Shown piece by piece: positions 30,875 to 39,482 of a DNA stretch of 64,000 bases. The translations under genes and the position numbers were made by a program. How positions within the stretch are numbered: position 1 is the first letter of the stretch; each line of letters opens with the position of its first letter. The notes under the pieces were generated by a model. It searched no databases. It had not been told where the DNA came from and saw only the letters and a program-made list of their open reading frames with translations. This stretch comes from RGIG2134 sp964461115 (GTDB lineage Bacteria; Cyanobacteriota; Vampirovibrionia; Gastranaerophilales; Gastranaerophilaceae), in assembly GCA_964461115.1 (NCBI GenBank), contig CAYWSX010000005.1:78999-142998 (forward strand), in the 5' to 3' direction.

Positions 30875-33397
30875 ATGCATCAACAAAAAGACTACACCTT
30901 AGCCGAAACTCAAAGAACGCTAACAATAATAGCAGTAATAACAGTGCTAAGTATAGGAGTTCTGAATTTAAAAAATGTAAAACAAAGAGAATTAATAGCG
31001 CGTTTTGACATGAGTTATACGAAACTCGACAATATAGTGCAAATGGCAATGTTCTCAAGCCAAAAATTTAGGAATTGGAAAACAGATCAGTTTGCAATGA
31101 GTAATCTAAGCTGCCAAAAAACAGACGGCTCAGAAGAAACAAACAAGTCGGAATGCTTGAAACAAGCTTTGATGTCAGTCTCTAATATCCCAAAAGACTG
31201 CCAAAATCCAATAGAAGAATGTGTAAAAGACTACCCCAAGCTTTCAAATCAGTTAAAAGAAATATTCCCGTCCCTAAAACCGGAAGAAACAACAGCCTTT
31301 ACAATGCCGGGTGGGGTAACAGTATTGAATGCATACTTGGACAACTCATGTCAGATGGATATTCCAATAAATAAGGCAAAAAATGGAGATATAGAATACG
31401 TAAGAGGCTGCGGATTCCTGGTTGTAGATGTGAATGGGGATAAAAAGCCAAACAACTTGATAATCTCGAAAAAAGAAGTAGTGGATAGATTCTTAATAGC
31501 GCTAACTGCAAAAGGAGTAGTAAAATCAAACCTGCTAAGTGAACTCGCAGGCTGTCCGGATGGAACAAGATATGATTCTGCAACCAAAACCTGTGAAAAG
31601 CAGTTTGCCTGTCCGATAAATATGGATGAAATTAGAGAAATAGAGTCCAAAAATTCTTCTGATTTACTTTCCGCAAGACAATATACACACGGTAACGAGC
31701 ATTTGGACTGTTATGAAGTAGGATGTCTTTACGGGACTTTGGATCCGATAACAAAGGAATGCCCACGAAAGCCTACACCTTGCGCGAATTCCAATCAGGT
31801 TAGGGAAGGGGGCTTATGGGTCAAAGAAGGCGGCAGTTTGCCAAATAACCAGGAAAAAGCATGTTGTATAAAAATTACAGACCAAGCAGGGTTGGCGGCA
31901 ATATATGATAAATTAAAAGAAAGCTATTGCTTAACCTCCGATGTGACAATAGATAAATCAGGTACAAATATGTATACGGGCGTGAATTCAGGTAAAGGAT
32001 GGCGGCCGATAATAAGATCCGGCAGTTTTGGCGGACAATTATACGGAAACGGGCATGTAATAAAAAATTTATATATAAATATGCAGCCTCTAGGCTATAC
32101 AAGCTTGTTTGGAGATATTGGCGGTAATGGTGTAAAAATAGAAAATCTTGGTTTTGAAGGACTTGATATTACGCATGACTCTATTACAAGCGTTCTGGCG
32201 AGTAGAATAACCGGAAATACGATAATAGATAGAGTCTATATGGATGGGAATATAAAATCAGTCGGTTCAGGCAAAGTTTGTGGCTTAGGAACGGTATATG
32301 ATAAGGCTTTGGTTCAAATTTCTAATGTATATAATAATGCAGGAATGCAAAATGTGGGAAGCGGAATAGCATGCGGGAAAGACGGAACTATTACAAATGC
32401 ATACAATGCGGCAAACCTTGATAGGGTTGAAAACGGAATAAGCAATAATTCTTTGCAATATGTATACAATAAAGGCAATTTGACATCTGGTGCAACAGAC
32501 TGGCTTGGCGGACTGGCAGGAAGTACAATTGCCAGCACAAATTTTTATAAGAATTTATATAATATAGGAAATCTAACTGCAACAGACTCTATTGTTTCAT
32601 CATTAGGCGGTGTTGTTGCAGAGCGGAATTATGGAAATGTATCTGAAGTTTATAATGAGGGCTTGATATTTTTGTATTCTACCTATTATTACACCAGTTC
32701 CAGAGCCGGTGGCATAATTGGGTCGAATTCAATAATGGCTCCTACTTTCAATATGTATAACGCTGGAAATATTGTATATAACGCAGGAGCTGTACAGCCC
32801 GGCTATCAGTCAGGGTTACTGGGCAATGTTAGCAGCGGCACATACCCAACTTCGACATATATTGTGAATGCTTATAATATTGGTTTAGGCGGTGGCCCGC
32901 TTGATTACGCTTTATCTAACTATAGGCAAACCACATCTAATTTGTTTGGACTTGCCGGTTCTGCTTCCGGAAAAGCTTGTAACTATCCGGCAAAGTGTCA
33001 AGAAAAAACTGAATATGATATGAAAAATCTTGCCGAGACTACATTTGCGGGTTTTGATAAAGCCATATGGAAGGTTTTAGACGGATTTTACCCTACTTTT
33101 CATGCTTTAATAATGCCGCCACAACCGCATAGAGACTGCCGCAATAATGCAAATGCCCATGGCGGATGTTTTGACGTATTAAACACTCAAAATGCATGGG
33201 ATTTTAATTATGTTTGGGCATGGAAAAACCCGCAAAAACACGATGGGAAGGTTGAAGACCCTATCTTCCGCTGGCAGTGTAAACGATACAAAACAGATGG
33301 TTTTGATTGCTGTCGTCCGTCATATGCAAATAACGAGCCAAAATTAGAACCTTGCCCGGCACTGAGTGGAAGTTACATAAACAGAATTTCTTATTAA
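30875..33397 (+). CDS. Prepilin-like, cysteine-rich GLUG-type surface protein (840 aa)
   Basis: The N terminus, MHQQKD then YTLAETQRTLTIIAVITVLS, has the shape of a type IV prepilin: a short basic leader, Glu at about +5 and a hydrophobic helix. The residue before the expected cleavage is Asp, not the usual Gly. A Cys-rich region follows (about 70-330; CPDGTRYDSATKTCE, CYEVGCLYGTLDPITKECP). Residues about 370-700 contain GLUG-like repeats (GQLYGNGHVIKNLYINM, LGGVVAERNYGNVSEVYNEG, YNAGNIVYNAG), found in bacterial surface adhesins. No Shine-Dalgarno precedes this ATG. The frame is open upstream to the poly-G tract, so up to 42 more residues may be added when the tract length changes. Confidence 0.85.
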   Translation: MHQQKDYTLAETQRTLTIIAVITVLSIGVLNLKNVKQRELIARFDMSYTKLDNIVQMAMFSSQKFRNWKTDQFAMSNLSCQKTDGSEETNKSECLKQALMSVSNIPKDCQNPIEECVKDYPKLSNQLKEIFPSLKPEETTAFTMPGGVTVLNAYLDNSCQMDIPINKAKNGDIEYVRGCGFLVVDVNGDKKPNNLIISKKEVVDRFLIALTAKGVVKSNLLSELAGCPDGTRYDSATKTCEKQFACPINMDEIREIESKNSSDLLSARQYTHGNEHLDCYEVGCLYGTLDPITKECPRKPTPCANSNQVREGGLWVKEGGSLPNNQEKACCIKITDQAGLAAIYDKLKESYCLTSDVTIDKSGTNMYTGVNSGKGWRPIIRSGSFGGQLYGNGHVIKNLYINMQPLGYTSLFGDIGGNGVKIENLGFEGLDITHDSITSVLASRITGNTIIDRVYMDGNIKSVGSGKVCGLGTVYDKALVQISNVYNNAGMQNVGSGIACGKDGTITNAYNAANLDRVENGISNNSLQYVYNKGNLTSGATDWLGGLAGSTIASTNFYKNLYNIGNLTATDSIVSSLGGVVAERNYGNVSEVYNEGLIFLYSTYYYTSSRAGGIIGSNSIMAPTFNMYNAGNIVYNAGAVQPGYQSGLLGNVSSGTYPTSTYIVNAYNIGLGGGPLDYALSNYRQTTSNLFGLAGSASGKACNYPAKCQEKTEYDMKNLAETTFAGFDKAIWKVLDGFYPTFHALIMPPQPHRDCRNNANAHGGCFDVLNTQNAWDFNYVWAWKNPQKHDGKVEDPIFRWQCKRYKTDGFDCCRPSYANNEPKLEPCPALSGSYINRISY

Positions 33398-33416
33398 ATT
33401 ATGTTAAAATTAACCT

Positions 33417-34292
33417 ATGTTTATTCATTCTATTGCTGAGTATATTGAATTTTTGGAGGTTGAACGGGGTCTTGCCGCAAACACACTGGATGCTTATCGT
33501 CGGGATTTGTATCAGTTCTTTAATTTTCTCGATGAACATGGGATTTCAGAGTTTAGTGAAATAAAACGTCCGCATATTAATCTTTATTTAAAAGCTCTAA
33601 AAGACATGAATGCGGCACCGACAAGTCTTTCCCGGAAAATTGCCTCCCTTAAGGGCTTTTTTACGTGGCTTAATACAATCCAAGCGCTTGATTATGACCC
33701 GACATTAAGCCTGGAGCAGCCAAAATTGTCGAAACGTCTGCCAAAAGTTTTGTCGTTGTCTGAAATTGAAATAATTTTAAATAGCGAACTTTCCAAGCGA
33801 GACAGGGCAATAATAGAGCTAATGTATGCTGCGGGGCTGCGGGTTTCGGAGCTGTGCGGGCTTTCTATGAATAATATTGACCTAAACTCAAAATATGTGC
33901 GTTGTATCGGAAAAGGTTCCAAGGAGCGTATTGTCCCGATTGGCTCTAAGTCTGTTTTGGCTGTTAAAAATTATTTGCCTGTAAGAGATTTGATTATAAA
34001 GAAAAAAAATCTTCAAAATTTTACAAAAGTGCCGTTGTTTTTGAGAGAATCAGGCGAAAAAATAACACGTCAGGATGTTTATGAGATGATAAGCGCGCTT
34101 GGTGAACTTGTAGGAAAAAATGTTACTCCGCACGTTCTGCGCCATAGTTTTGCAACGCACTTACTCGAAAACGGGGCCGATTTGCGTGTAGTACAGGAAC
34201 TTCTCGGCCACAGTGATGTTTCCACTACCCAGCTTTACACTCATGTCAGCAAAAAAAGGCTTAAAGAAATTTACTTCTCCATAAATAATTAA
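33417..34292 (+). CDS. xerD: Tyrosine recombinase XerD/XerC
   Basis: 291 aa, typical length for chromosome-dimer resolvases acting at dif. Catalytic residues are visible: Arg in AAGLRVSELCGL, His-x-x-Arg in HVLRHSFATH, His in LGHSDVSTT and Tyr in LYTHV. The N-terminal core-binding SAM-like domain starts FIHSIAEYIEFLEVERGLAA. XerC and XerD cannot be told apart from this sequence alone. No integron or prophage features are adjacent, so a housekeeping role is likely. Gap to the adhesin gene is 19 bp. Confidence 0.92.
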   Translation: MFIHSIAEYIEFLEVERGLAANTLDAYRRDLYQFFNFLDEHGISEFSEIKRPHINLYLKALKDMNAAPTSLSRKIASLKGFFTWLNTIQALDYDPTLSLEQPKLSKRLPKVLSLSEIEIILNSELSKRDRAIIELMYAAGLRVSELCGLSMNNIDLNSKYVRCIGKGSKERIVPIGSKSVLAVKNYLPVRDLIIKKKNLQNFTKVPLFLRESGEKITRQDVYEMISALGELVGKNVTPHVLRHSFATHLLENGADLRVVQELLGHSDVSTTQLYTHVSKKRLKEIYFSINN

Positions 34293-34333
34293 TTTTTTGG
34301 TATACTGATAAAAAGTATAAAAAAGAGGTGAAA

Positions 34334-34729
34334 ATGGAAGATATTACATCACTAAAGCTTGCCAGTATTGCGGCAAGAATCGCAGACGATAAATTAGGCA
34401 AAGATATTACGATTTTGAATATAAGCAACGTTTCTGTGCTTGCAGATTATTTTGTAATCGTGACAGGCGACAGCACGCCGCAGGTAAAAGCGCTCAGCTA
34501 TGCAGTAAGAGATAAGGTTAAACAGCTTTTCAACAGAATTCCGTTAAGAGATGAAAATGATGTAAAAAATCGTTGGAATCTGCTTGATTATGGTGATGTA
34601 ATTGTTCATGTGCTTCATAGAGAAGAGCGTGAAACTTATGCTCTTGAAAAATTCTGGAATCATGCGCTTAAAGTCGAAAAAGAAATCTGGGAAGCAGAAT
34701 CTGAAGAGTTTTCAGAATATACAAAATAG
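34334..34729 (+). CDS. rsfS: Ribosomal silencing factor RsfS
   Basis: 131 aa from ATG at 34334, with AAGAGG at 34323-34328; an in-frame GTG at 34328 overlaps that site. RsfS binds ribosomal protein L14 and blocks 30S/50S joining during starvation. Family core: NISNVSVLADYFVIVTGDST, NRWNLLDYGDVIVHVLHREE and TYALEKFW. It follows xerD by 41 bp on the same strand. Confidence 0.95.
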   Translation: MEDITSLKLASIAARIADDKLGKDITILNISNVSVLADYFVIVTGDSTPQVKALSYAVRDKVKQLFNRIPLRDENDVKNRWNLLDYGDVIVHVLHREERETYALEKFWNHALKVEKEIWEAESEEFSEYTK

Positions 34730-34778
34730 TTGATTTGTCCTCATTCTTAGGAAATGAAATAACCAAAGAATCTTTATT

Positions 34779-35663
34779 TTATTGGAAATTTTCTGTAAGG
34801 TTTTCTTTTAATTCCTGCAAATTTTCTGCAATTTCCGGGGTAACACTGCGGTTAAATTGCTGCGCAAGTTGATGACCTATTGCCAGACCCAAGCCGCCAA
34901 AAGCAGTGACTATAGGGATTCTTGAAATGCATTTAAGGTTTTTTGTAAATGACATTGCAAGTGATATAAAAAATGTAGGCGTCAAAGCATTTGCAATTAG
35001 CTCGTATGCTGTCATTTTCATTTTTGTTTCGGTGTTTTTTTCCTGTGAAATTGAAAGCGCGTCCAAGACAGCCATAGGCTGGTCAACGCCTTCAAGAATT
35101 CTGAAATCCCCCTGCAGTACCCGCGAAATTTTGTCGAAACCTTCGTCAGGGTTTGCCGCCACATTGTAATTCGGTTTCAAGGTTTTTAAATCCGTGTGTA
35201 AAGGGGTCGCGGCTTTACTGTGTTTAAACAGTGTCCTGTTCAGGATTTCACCGCTTATTATACCTGCAATTATTGCTGAGCTCACGATAAAACAATCTTT
35301 TGCACAGTTTTGTATAATTTTGTCGCATTCGGTTACTTCTTCGATAAAATCAACTTTTTTGTCATGGTTTGCGTCTAAAAGCGGGTTCAGCATACGTTTT
35401 ATGAAATTCGGTTTAGGTAAATCCTTGAACCCCTTTGTTAACTTGTATGTAAAGCGCTTTAGCGGTCTTTTTTGGATTAATTTATCTGCATATTTTTGCG
35501 CACCTAAAACGCCGGCAATAGATGAGCCGATAATTACAGTGTTTCTTATAAAAACATTTTTTTTGTCTTTTTCAGGTGCTTTTTTGTAATCATAAGCAGT
35601 CTTTACCGCCCCTACGGCAAAAAGAACTGATATTGGCAAATTTCCCGAGCTGGTTATTCTCAT
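34779..35663 (-). CDS. Membrane protein of unknown function (294 aa)
   Basis: Several hydrophobic segments: about 10-20 (ISVLFAVGAV), 41-54 (NTVIIGSSIAGVLG), 118-134 (DCFIVSSAIIAGIISGEILN) and 226-262 (ALTPTFFISLAMSFTKNLKC, IPIVTAFGGLGLAIGHQLA). Between them are charged loops, one reading DANHDKKVDFIEEV, similar to a calcium-binding EF-hand loop (D-x-N-x-D-x-x-x-D-x-x-E). It shares a general design, not clear sequence similarity, with the genes at 9313, 55357 and 56378. Its start is 62 bp from that of tsaD on the other strand. Confidence 0.75.
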   Translation of the reverse strand: MRITSSGNLPISVLFAVGAVKTAYDYKKAPEKDKKNVFIRNTVIIGSSIAGVLGAQKYADKLIQKRPLKRFTYKLTKGFKDLPKPNFIKRMLNPLLDANHDKKVDFIEEVTECDKIIQNCAKDCFIVSSAIIAGIISGEILNRTLFKHSKAATPLHTDLKTLKPNYNVAANPDEGFDKISRVLQGDFRILEGVDQPMAVLDALSISQEKNTETKMKMTAYELIANALTPTFFISLAMSFTKNLKCISRIPIVTAFGGLGLAIGHQLAQQFNRSVTPEIAENLQELKENLTENFQ

Positions 35664-35725
35664 ATATTAATTATATCAAAAAATAAAACTGGTGCGTCAA
35701 TTTATTTTGAGATAATATAAGTTTT

Positions 35726-36796
35726 ATGGAAAAAGGAATAGTTAAAGAATTTAAGACGCCTATCAGCGGTGAAATTATAAAAATCGGTCCTGATTCAGGA
35801 CATGAAAATATTATTATGGCGATTGAATCAAGCTGTGATGAAACAGCTTGTGCTATTGTTAAGAACGGACGAGAAGTTCTTGCAAATGTTGTTGCTTCGC
35901 AAATAAAGACCCACAGACAATTTGGCGGCGTTGTGCCTGAAGTTGCTGCCCGTGAACATTTGGAGGCTATAAACCTTGTTATTGCCGAAGCTTTTGAACA
36001 GTCAGGATTAAAGCCCGAGCAAATAACGGCTTTTGCAGCCACGGTTGGACCGGGGCTTGTAGGTTCGCTTCTGGTCGGATTAAATGCAGCTAAAGCGCTT
36101 GCGATTACTTATGATAAACCTTTTATCGGCGTAAATCATCTAAATGCGCACGTTTGTGCGAATTATATTGATACAGATTTGAAGCCGCCATTTGCTGCAC
36201 TTCTTGTGAGTGGCGGGCATACGCAGGTTATACGCGTTGACAGTTATTTGTCGCAGGAGATTGTCGCGGAAACGATTGATGATGCAGTCGGAGAGGCTTA
36301 TGACAAGGTCGCAAGGCTTATCGGGCTCCCTTATCCGGGTGGGCCAAATTTGGATAAAATGGCTAAGCTCGGAAACAAAAAAGCATACAAATTGCCTCAG
36401 GCAAAAGTGTCTGAGCATGAATTCAGCTTTTCGGGTTTAAAAACTTCGGTTTTACAGCTTTGCCAGCGTATAAAAAAAGAATTGCCTGAAGGTGCAGAAC
36501 TTCCGAAAGAAGATATTGCGGCAAGTTTTCAGGAATGTATTACCGATACGCTCTTAAAAAAAGCTTTGCATATTGCGGAGGAAATTGATGCCAAAACGCT
36601 TGCGCTTGCGGGCGGTGTGGCTGCAAACTCGGAGATTCGCAGAAAATTCTTTGAAATGGAAAATGAAGGCTACAAAGTCTATGCGCCTCCTATGAAGTAT
36701 TGCACGGATAATGCTGCTATGGTTGCGTCTTCGGCATATTTTCTTGCAAATACGATGGACGATTTGACGCAGGAAGTTTTTTCGAGGGTTAAATGA
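35726..36796 (+). CDS. tsaD: tRNA N6-adenosine threonylcarbamoyltransferase
   Basis: 356 aa. TsaD transfers the threonylcarbamoyl group to A37 of ANN-decoding tRNAs. MAIESSCDETACAIV opens the ASKHA fold, HLNAHVCANY gives the metal-binding His pair (H-x3-H), and SGGHTQVIRV, DDAVGEAYDKVARLIG, FSGLKTSVL and LALAGGVAANSEIRRKF follow. About 30 residues precede the usual start (MEKGIVKEFKTPISGEIIKI). If the second ATG at 35816 were used the protein would have the standard length, but its ribosome-binding site is poor. Overlaps waaA by ATGA. Confidence 0.95.
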   Translation: MEKGIVKEFKTPISGEIIKIGPDSGHENIIMAIESSCDETACAIVKNGREVLANVVASQIKTHRQFGGVVPEVAAREHLEAINLVIAEAFEQSGLKPEQITAFAATVGPGLVGSLLVGLNAAKALAITYDKPFIGVNHLNAHVCANYIDTDLKPPFAALLVSGGHTQVIRVDSYLSQEIVAETIDDAVGEAYDKVARLIGLPYPGGPNLDKMAKLGNKKAYKLPQAKVSEHEFSFSGLKTSVLQLCQRIKKELPEGAELPKEDIAASFQECITDTLLKKALHIAEEIDAKTLALAGGVAANSEIRRKFFEMENEGYKVYAPPMKYCTDNAAMVASSAYFLANTMDDLTQEVFSRVK

Positions 36797-38061
36797 TGAT
36801 TTTAATTTATGGAATTGTTTTGCCGATATTGGCGCTTTTGCTATTGCCTGTAATTCTTTTGGCTTTTGTGGTTCAGCCTAAGTTCAGAGCAGGATTTTTG
36901 CAAAAAATAGGATTTTACAAAAAAAATAATTTGGGTAAGAAAACAATTTTAATTCATGCTGTTTCTGTCGGTGAAGTTAACGCTGTAGAACAGCTCGTGA
37001 AGCGAATGAGGGTGGAATTTCCTAATTATTATCTTGTACTTTCAACTATCACTAAAACGGGGCAACAAGTTGCGCATAACAAACTTACAGATCATACAGA
37101 CGAGATTATTTACTTCCCTTACGACTTCTTTTTCTCGGTTAATGCTTGTTTGAACGCCATAAAGCCCGACAAAATTATTATAGCTGAAACGGAAATCTGG
37201 CCTATGTTCTCATTGATTGCGCATTTGAAGAAAATACCGTTAATGCTTGTCAATGGAAGAATTTCGCCAAAATCTCATAAGGGGTATAAGAAAATCTCAT
37301 TTTTTATGGAAAAAGTGCTCGGACTTTATGATGAAATTTTAATGCAGGCGCAAAGTGATATGGAACGAATTATTGATATTGGTGCTCTTGCTCAAAAAAC
37401 GGAAGTTATGGGAAATTTGAAGTTTGACATAGGCAAAAATATTTCCGAAGAAGCGGTTCAAGCTATAAAAGATTCATTGAAGCTTGCAAATAACAGGCTG
37501 TTTATCGCGGCTAGTACTCACAAAGGTGAAGACGAACTTGTTTTAAAAGTTTTTAATGCGATTAAAGCTGAGTACGCTGACGCAAAGCTTCTTTTGGCTC
37601 CGCGTCACCCTCAAAGATATGAGCAGGTTGAAGAGTTGCTTAAAAAAGAATCTTACAAATATTCGAAACGTTCTGTTGATGGTAATTTCGAAGATAATGA
37701 CATTATCATGCTCGATACAATGGGCGAGCTTTCAAAGCTTTTTGCGATTGCTTATCTTGCGTTTATCGGCGGAAGTTTTTCTAACACAGGCGGACATAAC
37801 CCTCTTGAGGCTAATATCTGGGATGTCCCTGTCATTAGCGGGCCCACAGTTTTTAACTTCAAAGATATGTACAAACTTCTTTGTTCGTCGCAAGCTGCAC
37901 AAATTGTGAAAAATGAAGAAGAGTTCACGAAACTTGCTAAAAAATTCTATGCAGAGCCTGAATATCGCGAAGAAATTTCTCAAATCTGCAAAACTATTTT
38001 TGACAACTCCCGCGGCGCGTTGGAGTTTGTGATTAATAAACTGAAAAAATCTGCAGTATAG
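36793..38061 (+). CDS. waaA: 3-deoxy-D-manno-octulosonic acid (Kdo) transferase
   Basis: 422 aa. WaaA attaches Kdo to lipid A at the cytoplasmic face of the inner membrane. One N-terminal membrane helix (about 2-25), then HAVSVGEVNAVEQLVK (GT30 N-terminal signature), LSTITKTGQQVA, AETEIWPMF, LAPRHPQRYEQVEELL and FIGGSFSNTGGHNPLE are characteristic. Together with kdsA in this window it indicates an outer membrane with Kdo-containing LPS. Start overlaps the tsaD stop. Confidence 0.96.
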   Translation: MMILIYGIVLPILALLLLPVILLAFVVQPKFRAGFLQKIGFYKKNNLGKKTILIHAVSVGEVNAVEQLVKRMRVEFPNYYLVLSTITKTGQQVAHNKLTDHTDEIIYFPYDFFFSVNACLNAIKPDKIIIAETEIWPMFSLIAHLKKIPLMLVNGRISPKSHKGYKKISFFMEKVLGLYDEILMQAQSDMERIIDIGALAQKTEVMGNLKFDIGKNISEEAVQAIKDSLKLANNRLFIAASTHKGEDELVLKVFNAIKAEYADAKLLLAPRHPQRYEQVEELLKKESYKYSKRSVDGNFEDNDIIMLDTMGELSKLFAIAYLAFIGGSFSNTGGHNPLEANIWDVPVISGPTVFNFKDMYKLLCSSQAAQIVKNEEEFTKLAKKFYAEPEYREEISQICKTIFDNSRGALEFVINKLKKSAV

Positions 38062-38071
38062 AGGCAGTCTG

Positions 38072-38446
38072 ATGTCAGAATGTATTTTTTGTAACTTGCC
38101 TAAAAATATAGAAATTTTGAAAGAAAATAAGTGCGCATTAGCTTTTTATGACGCTTTTCCTGTTTCAAAGGGGCATTTGCTTGTGATTCCCAAGCGTCAT
38201 ATAGCAGACTTCTTTGATTTAAGTGGTGAGGAGCATGATGCAATTTTCAGCTTGGTTAAGGAATGCAAAGAAATACTTCAATCAAAATATAATCCTGACG
38301 GTTTTAATGTCGGAGTAAATGTAGGTGAAGCCGCCGGGCAAAGTGTTTTTCATGTACATGTTCATTTAATTCCAAGATACGCCGGGGATGTGAAGTCTCC
38401 TAAAGGCGGTGTCAGGGGTGTTATTCCTGCAAAGCAATCATATTAG
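38072..38446 (+). CDS. HIT-family nucleotide-binding hydrolase
   Basis: 124 aa, Hint-like. The catalytic triad motif is HVHVHLIPRY near residue 95-104, preceded by GEAAGQSVFHVHVH. N-terminal CIFCNLPKN and HLLVIPKRHIADFFDL are typical. These enzymes act on nucleoside phosphoramidates and similar substrates. It follows waaA by 10 bp and is probably the last gene of the tsaD operon. Confidence 0.94.
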   Translation: MSECIFCNLPKNIEILKENKCALAFYDAFPVSKGHLLVIPKRHIADFFDLSGEEHDAIFSLVKECKEILQSKYNPDGFNVGVNVGEAAGQSVFHVHVHLIPRYAGDVKSPKGGVRGVIPAKQSY

Positions 38447-38455
38447 CAAAACAAA

Positions 38456-38473
38456 AGACCGCCGTGGCGGTCT
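38456..38473. terminator. Terminator between HIT gene and RHH gene
   Basis: AGACCGCC and GGCGGTCT form a perfect 8-bp stem with a GT loop. The T-rich run (TTTTGTTTTG) follows on the - strand, so it ends mainly the RHH transcript; on the + strand the T tract is poor. Confidence 0.8.
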
Positions 38474-38535
38474 AAAATTGTGTTTTCTCTTTTTCCTCAA
38501 TGTGTTTTTCGTGTGTTTTCCTCGTGTGAAATTTG

Positions 38536-38724
38536 TTAATCAAGAAGTGCTTCTAAAATAGTCGCATTCTTTGTTGCCAGACCGTTTTCGCGGACTTTGT
38601 TTCTGTGCATATACGTTCTTAATGCTTCTCTGATTAATTCTGAACGTGTACGGTTTTCGTTGTCTGCTACGTTGTCAATCTCGTCTAAAAACTTTTCCGG
38701 CATTGAAATTAATACTCTTGCCAT
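38536..38724 (-). CDS. Ribbon-helix-helix (CopG-type) DNA-binding protein
   Basis: 62 aa. RVLISMPEKFLDEIDNVADN (ribbon plus helix 1) and NRTRSELIREALRTYMHR (helix 2) are a complete RHH domain of the CopG/MetJ/Arc type. A perfect AGGAGG precedes the start. The protein looks like an antitoxin or small repressor, but no toxin gene is adjacent on either side. Repeats immediately upstream (38762-38815) are likely operators for autoregulation. Confidence 0.88.
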   Translation of the reverse strand: MARVLISMPEKFLDEIDNVADNENRTRSELIREALRTYMHRNKVRENGLATKNATILEALLD

Positions 38725-39066
38725 GGTTCCTCCTGCTGCTCGTGTTTTACTACTCTCTCGTGGTTAACTTAACCGTACTTTCTCAAGGTACAGTCACTTC
38801 CGTGCTTTCTCAAGGCTCGGACTTATTTTGATTTCTCTCTTTTTTCTTGTGGTTTTCTTAACTTTCTTCTTAGTTTTTTGTTTTATCTCTCGTACATATA
38901 TAAAGAATTTTTGTATAAAAAAATTGCGTATTTTGTATATATTTTTTATTCATTGCTTAACAAAAGTACATATATCTTAATGCGGATTTTGTAAGAGCAG
39001 TCTATAACAGCCTTTCCAAATTTACATTTACAAATTTTAATACATCCTACCCCCAAACCCCGATAG
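38725..39066. other. Regulatory intergenic region, about 400 bases
   Basis: No ORF of note. It contains the RHH operator-like repeats at 38762-38815, then Thr/Ser-codon-like CT-rich sequence and long A/T runs, and finally the nuo promoter region from about 39040. Nothing else was recognised. Confidence 0.5.
38762..38815. promoter_or_regulatory. Operator-like palindrome and 16-base direct repeats upstream of RHH gene
   Basis: GGTTAA-C-TTAACC (38762-38774) is a perfect palindrome. CCGTACTTTCTCAAGG (38773-38788) and CCGTGCTTTCTCAAGG (38800-38815) are direct repeats differing at one base, 27 bases apart start to start. All lie within 91 bases upstream of the RHH start, as expected for an autoregulated small repressor. 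Confidence 0.55.
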
Positions 39067-39072
39067 TATAAT
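39067..39072 (+). promoter_or_regulatory. Likely -10 element of the nuo operon
   Basis: Perfect TATAAT 57 bases before the nuoA GTG start. No convincing -35 hexamer was found at the usual distance, so an activator may be needed. Confidence 0.45.
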
Positions 39073-39128
39073 ACAATAAAGCTATGATTAAGGGATAATA
39101 ATTATCTGAACTGTAGAAAGGGTCTAAA

Positions 39129-39482
39129 GTGCAGGAATTAGTCGGCTTATTTGTCTTTTTGGTTTTGTCAATCGTTTTTGCGGTATGTATGATTGTCGCA
39201 GGGCTGATTTGTGCGCCAAAGGCGCCGAATGAGCAAAAAAAATCAGTATATGAATGCGGTATGAAACTTTTTTCTGACGCCGATGTTCAATATGACGTAA
39301 AATTTCTTATGTATGCTGTCTTGTTTTTAATTTTTGATGTACAAGTAATTTTGCTTTTTCCGTTTGCCGTGACTTTTGGTAAGCTCGGGCTGTTTTCTTT
39401 TGTAGAGGCGGGAATTTTTGTTCTTATCATGATGTTTGCTCTTATGTATGCGGTGCGAAAAAATGTTTTGAGGTGGAAATAA
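39129..39482 (+). CDS. nuoA: NADH-quinone oxidoreductase (NDH-1) subunit A
   Basis: 117 aa, GTG start with AAAGGG upstream. Three membrane helices. Family markers: KKSVYECGMKLFSDADVQYD (the conserved E-C-G loop) and KFLMYAVLFLIFDVQVILLF. First gene of an 11-gene operon for the proton-pumping complex. The stop overlaps the nuoB start (TAATG). Confidence 0.95.
   Translation: MQELVGLFVFLVLSIVFAVCMIVAGLICAPKAPNEQKKSVYECGMKLFSDADVQYDVKFLMYAVLFLIFDVQVILLFPFAVTFGKLGLFSFVEAGIFVLIMMFALMYAVRKNVLRWK

Noticed and set aside
33417..34292. Integrase of a mobile element or invertible DNA switch for the adhesin
   Set aside because: The protein is of standard XerC/D type and length; no inverted repeats flanking a promoter segment or att-like repeats were seen near 30600-33400.
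38536..38724. Toxin-antitoxin module
   Set aside because: The RHH protein looks like an antitoxin but no toxin-sized ORF lies on either side; HIT gene and nuo operon flank it.
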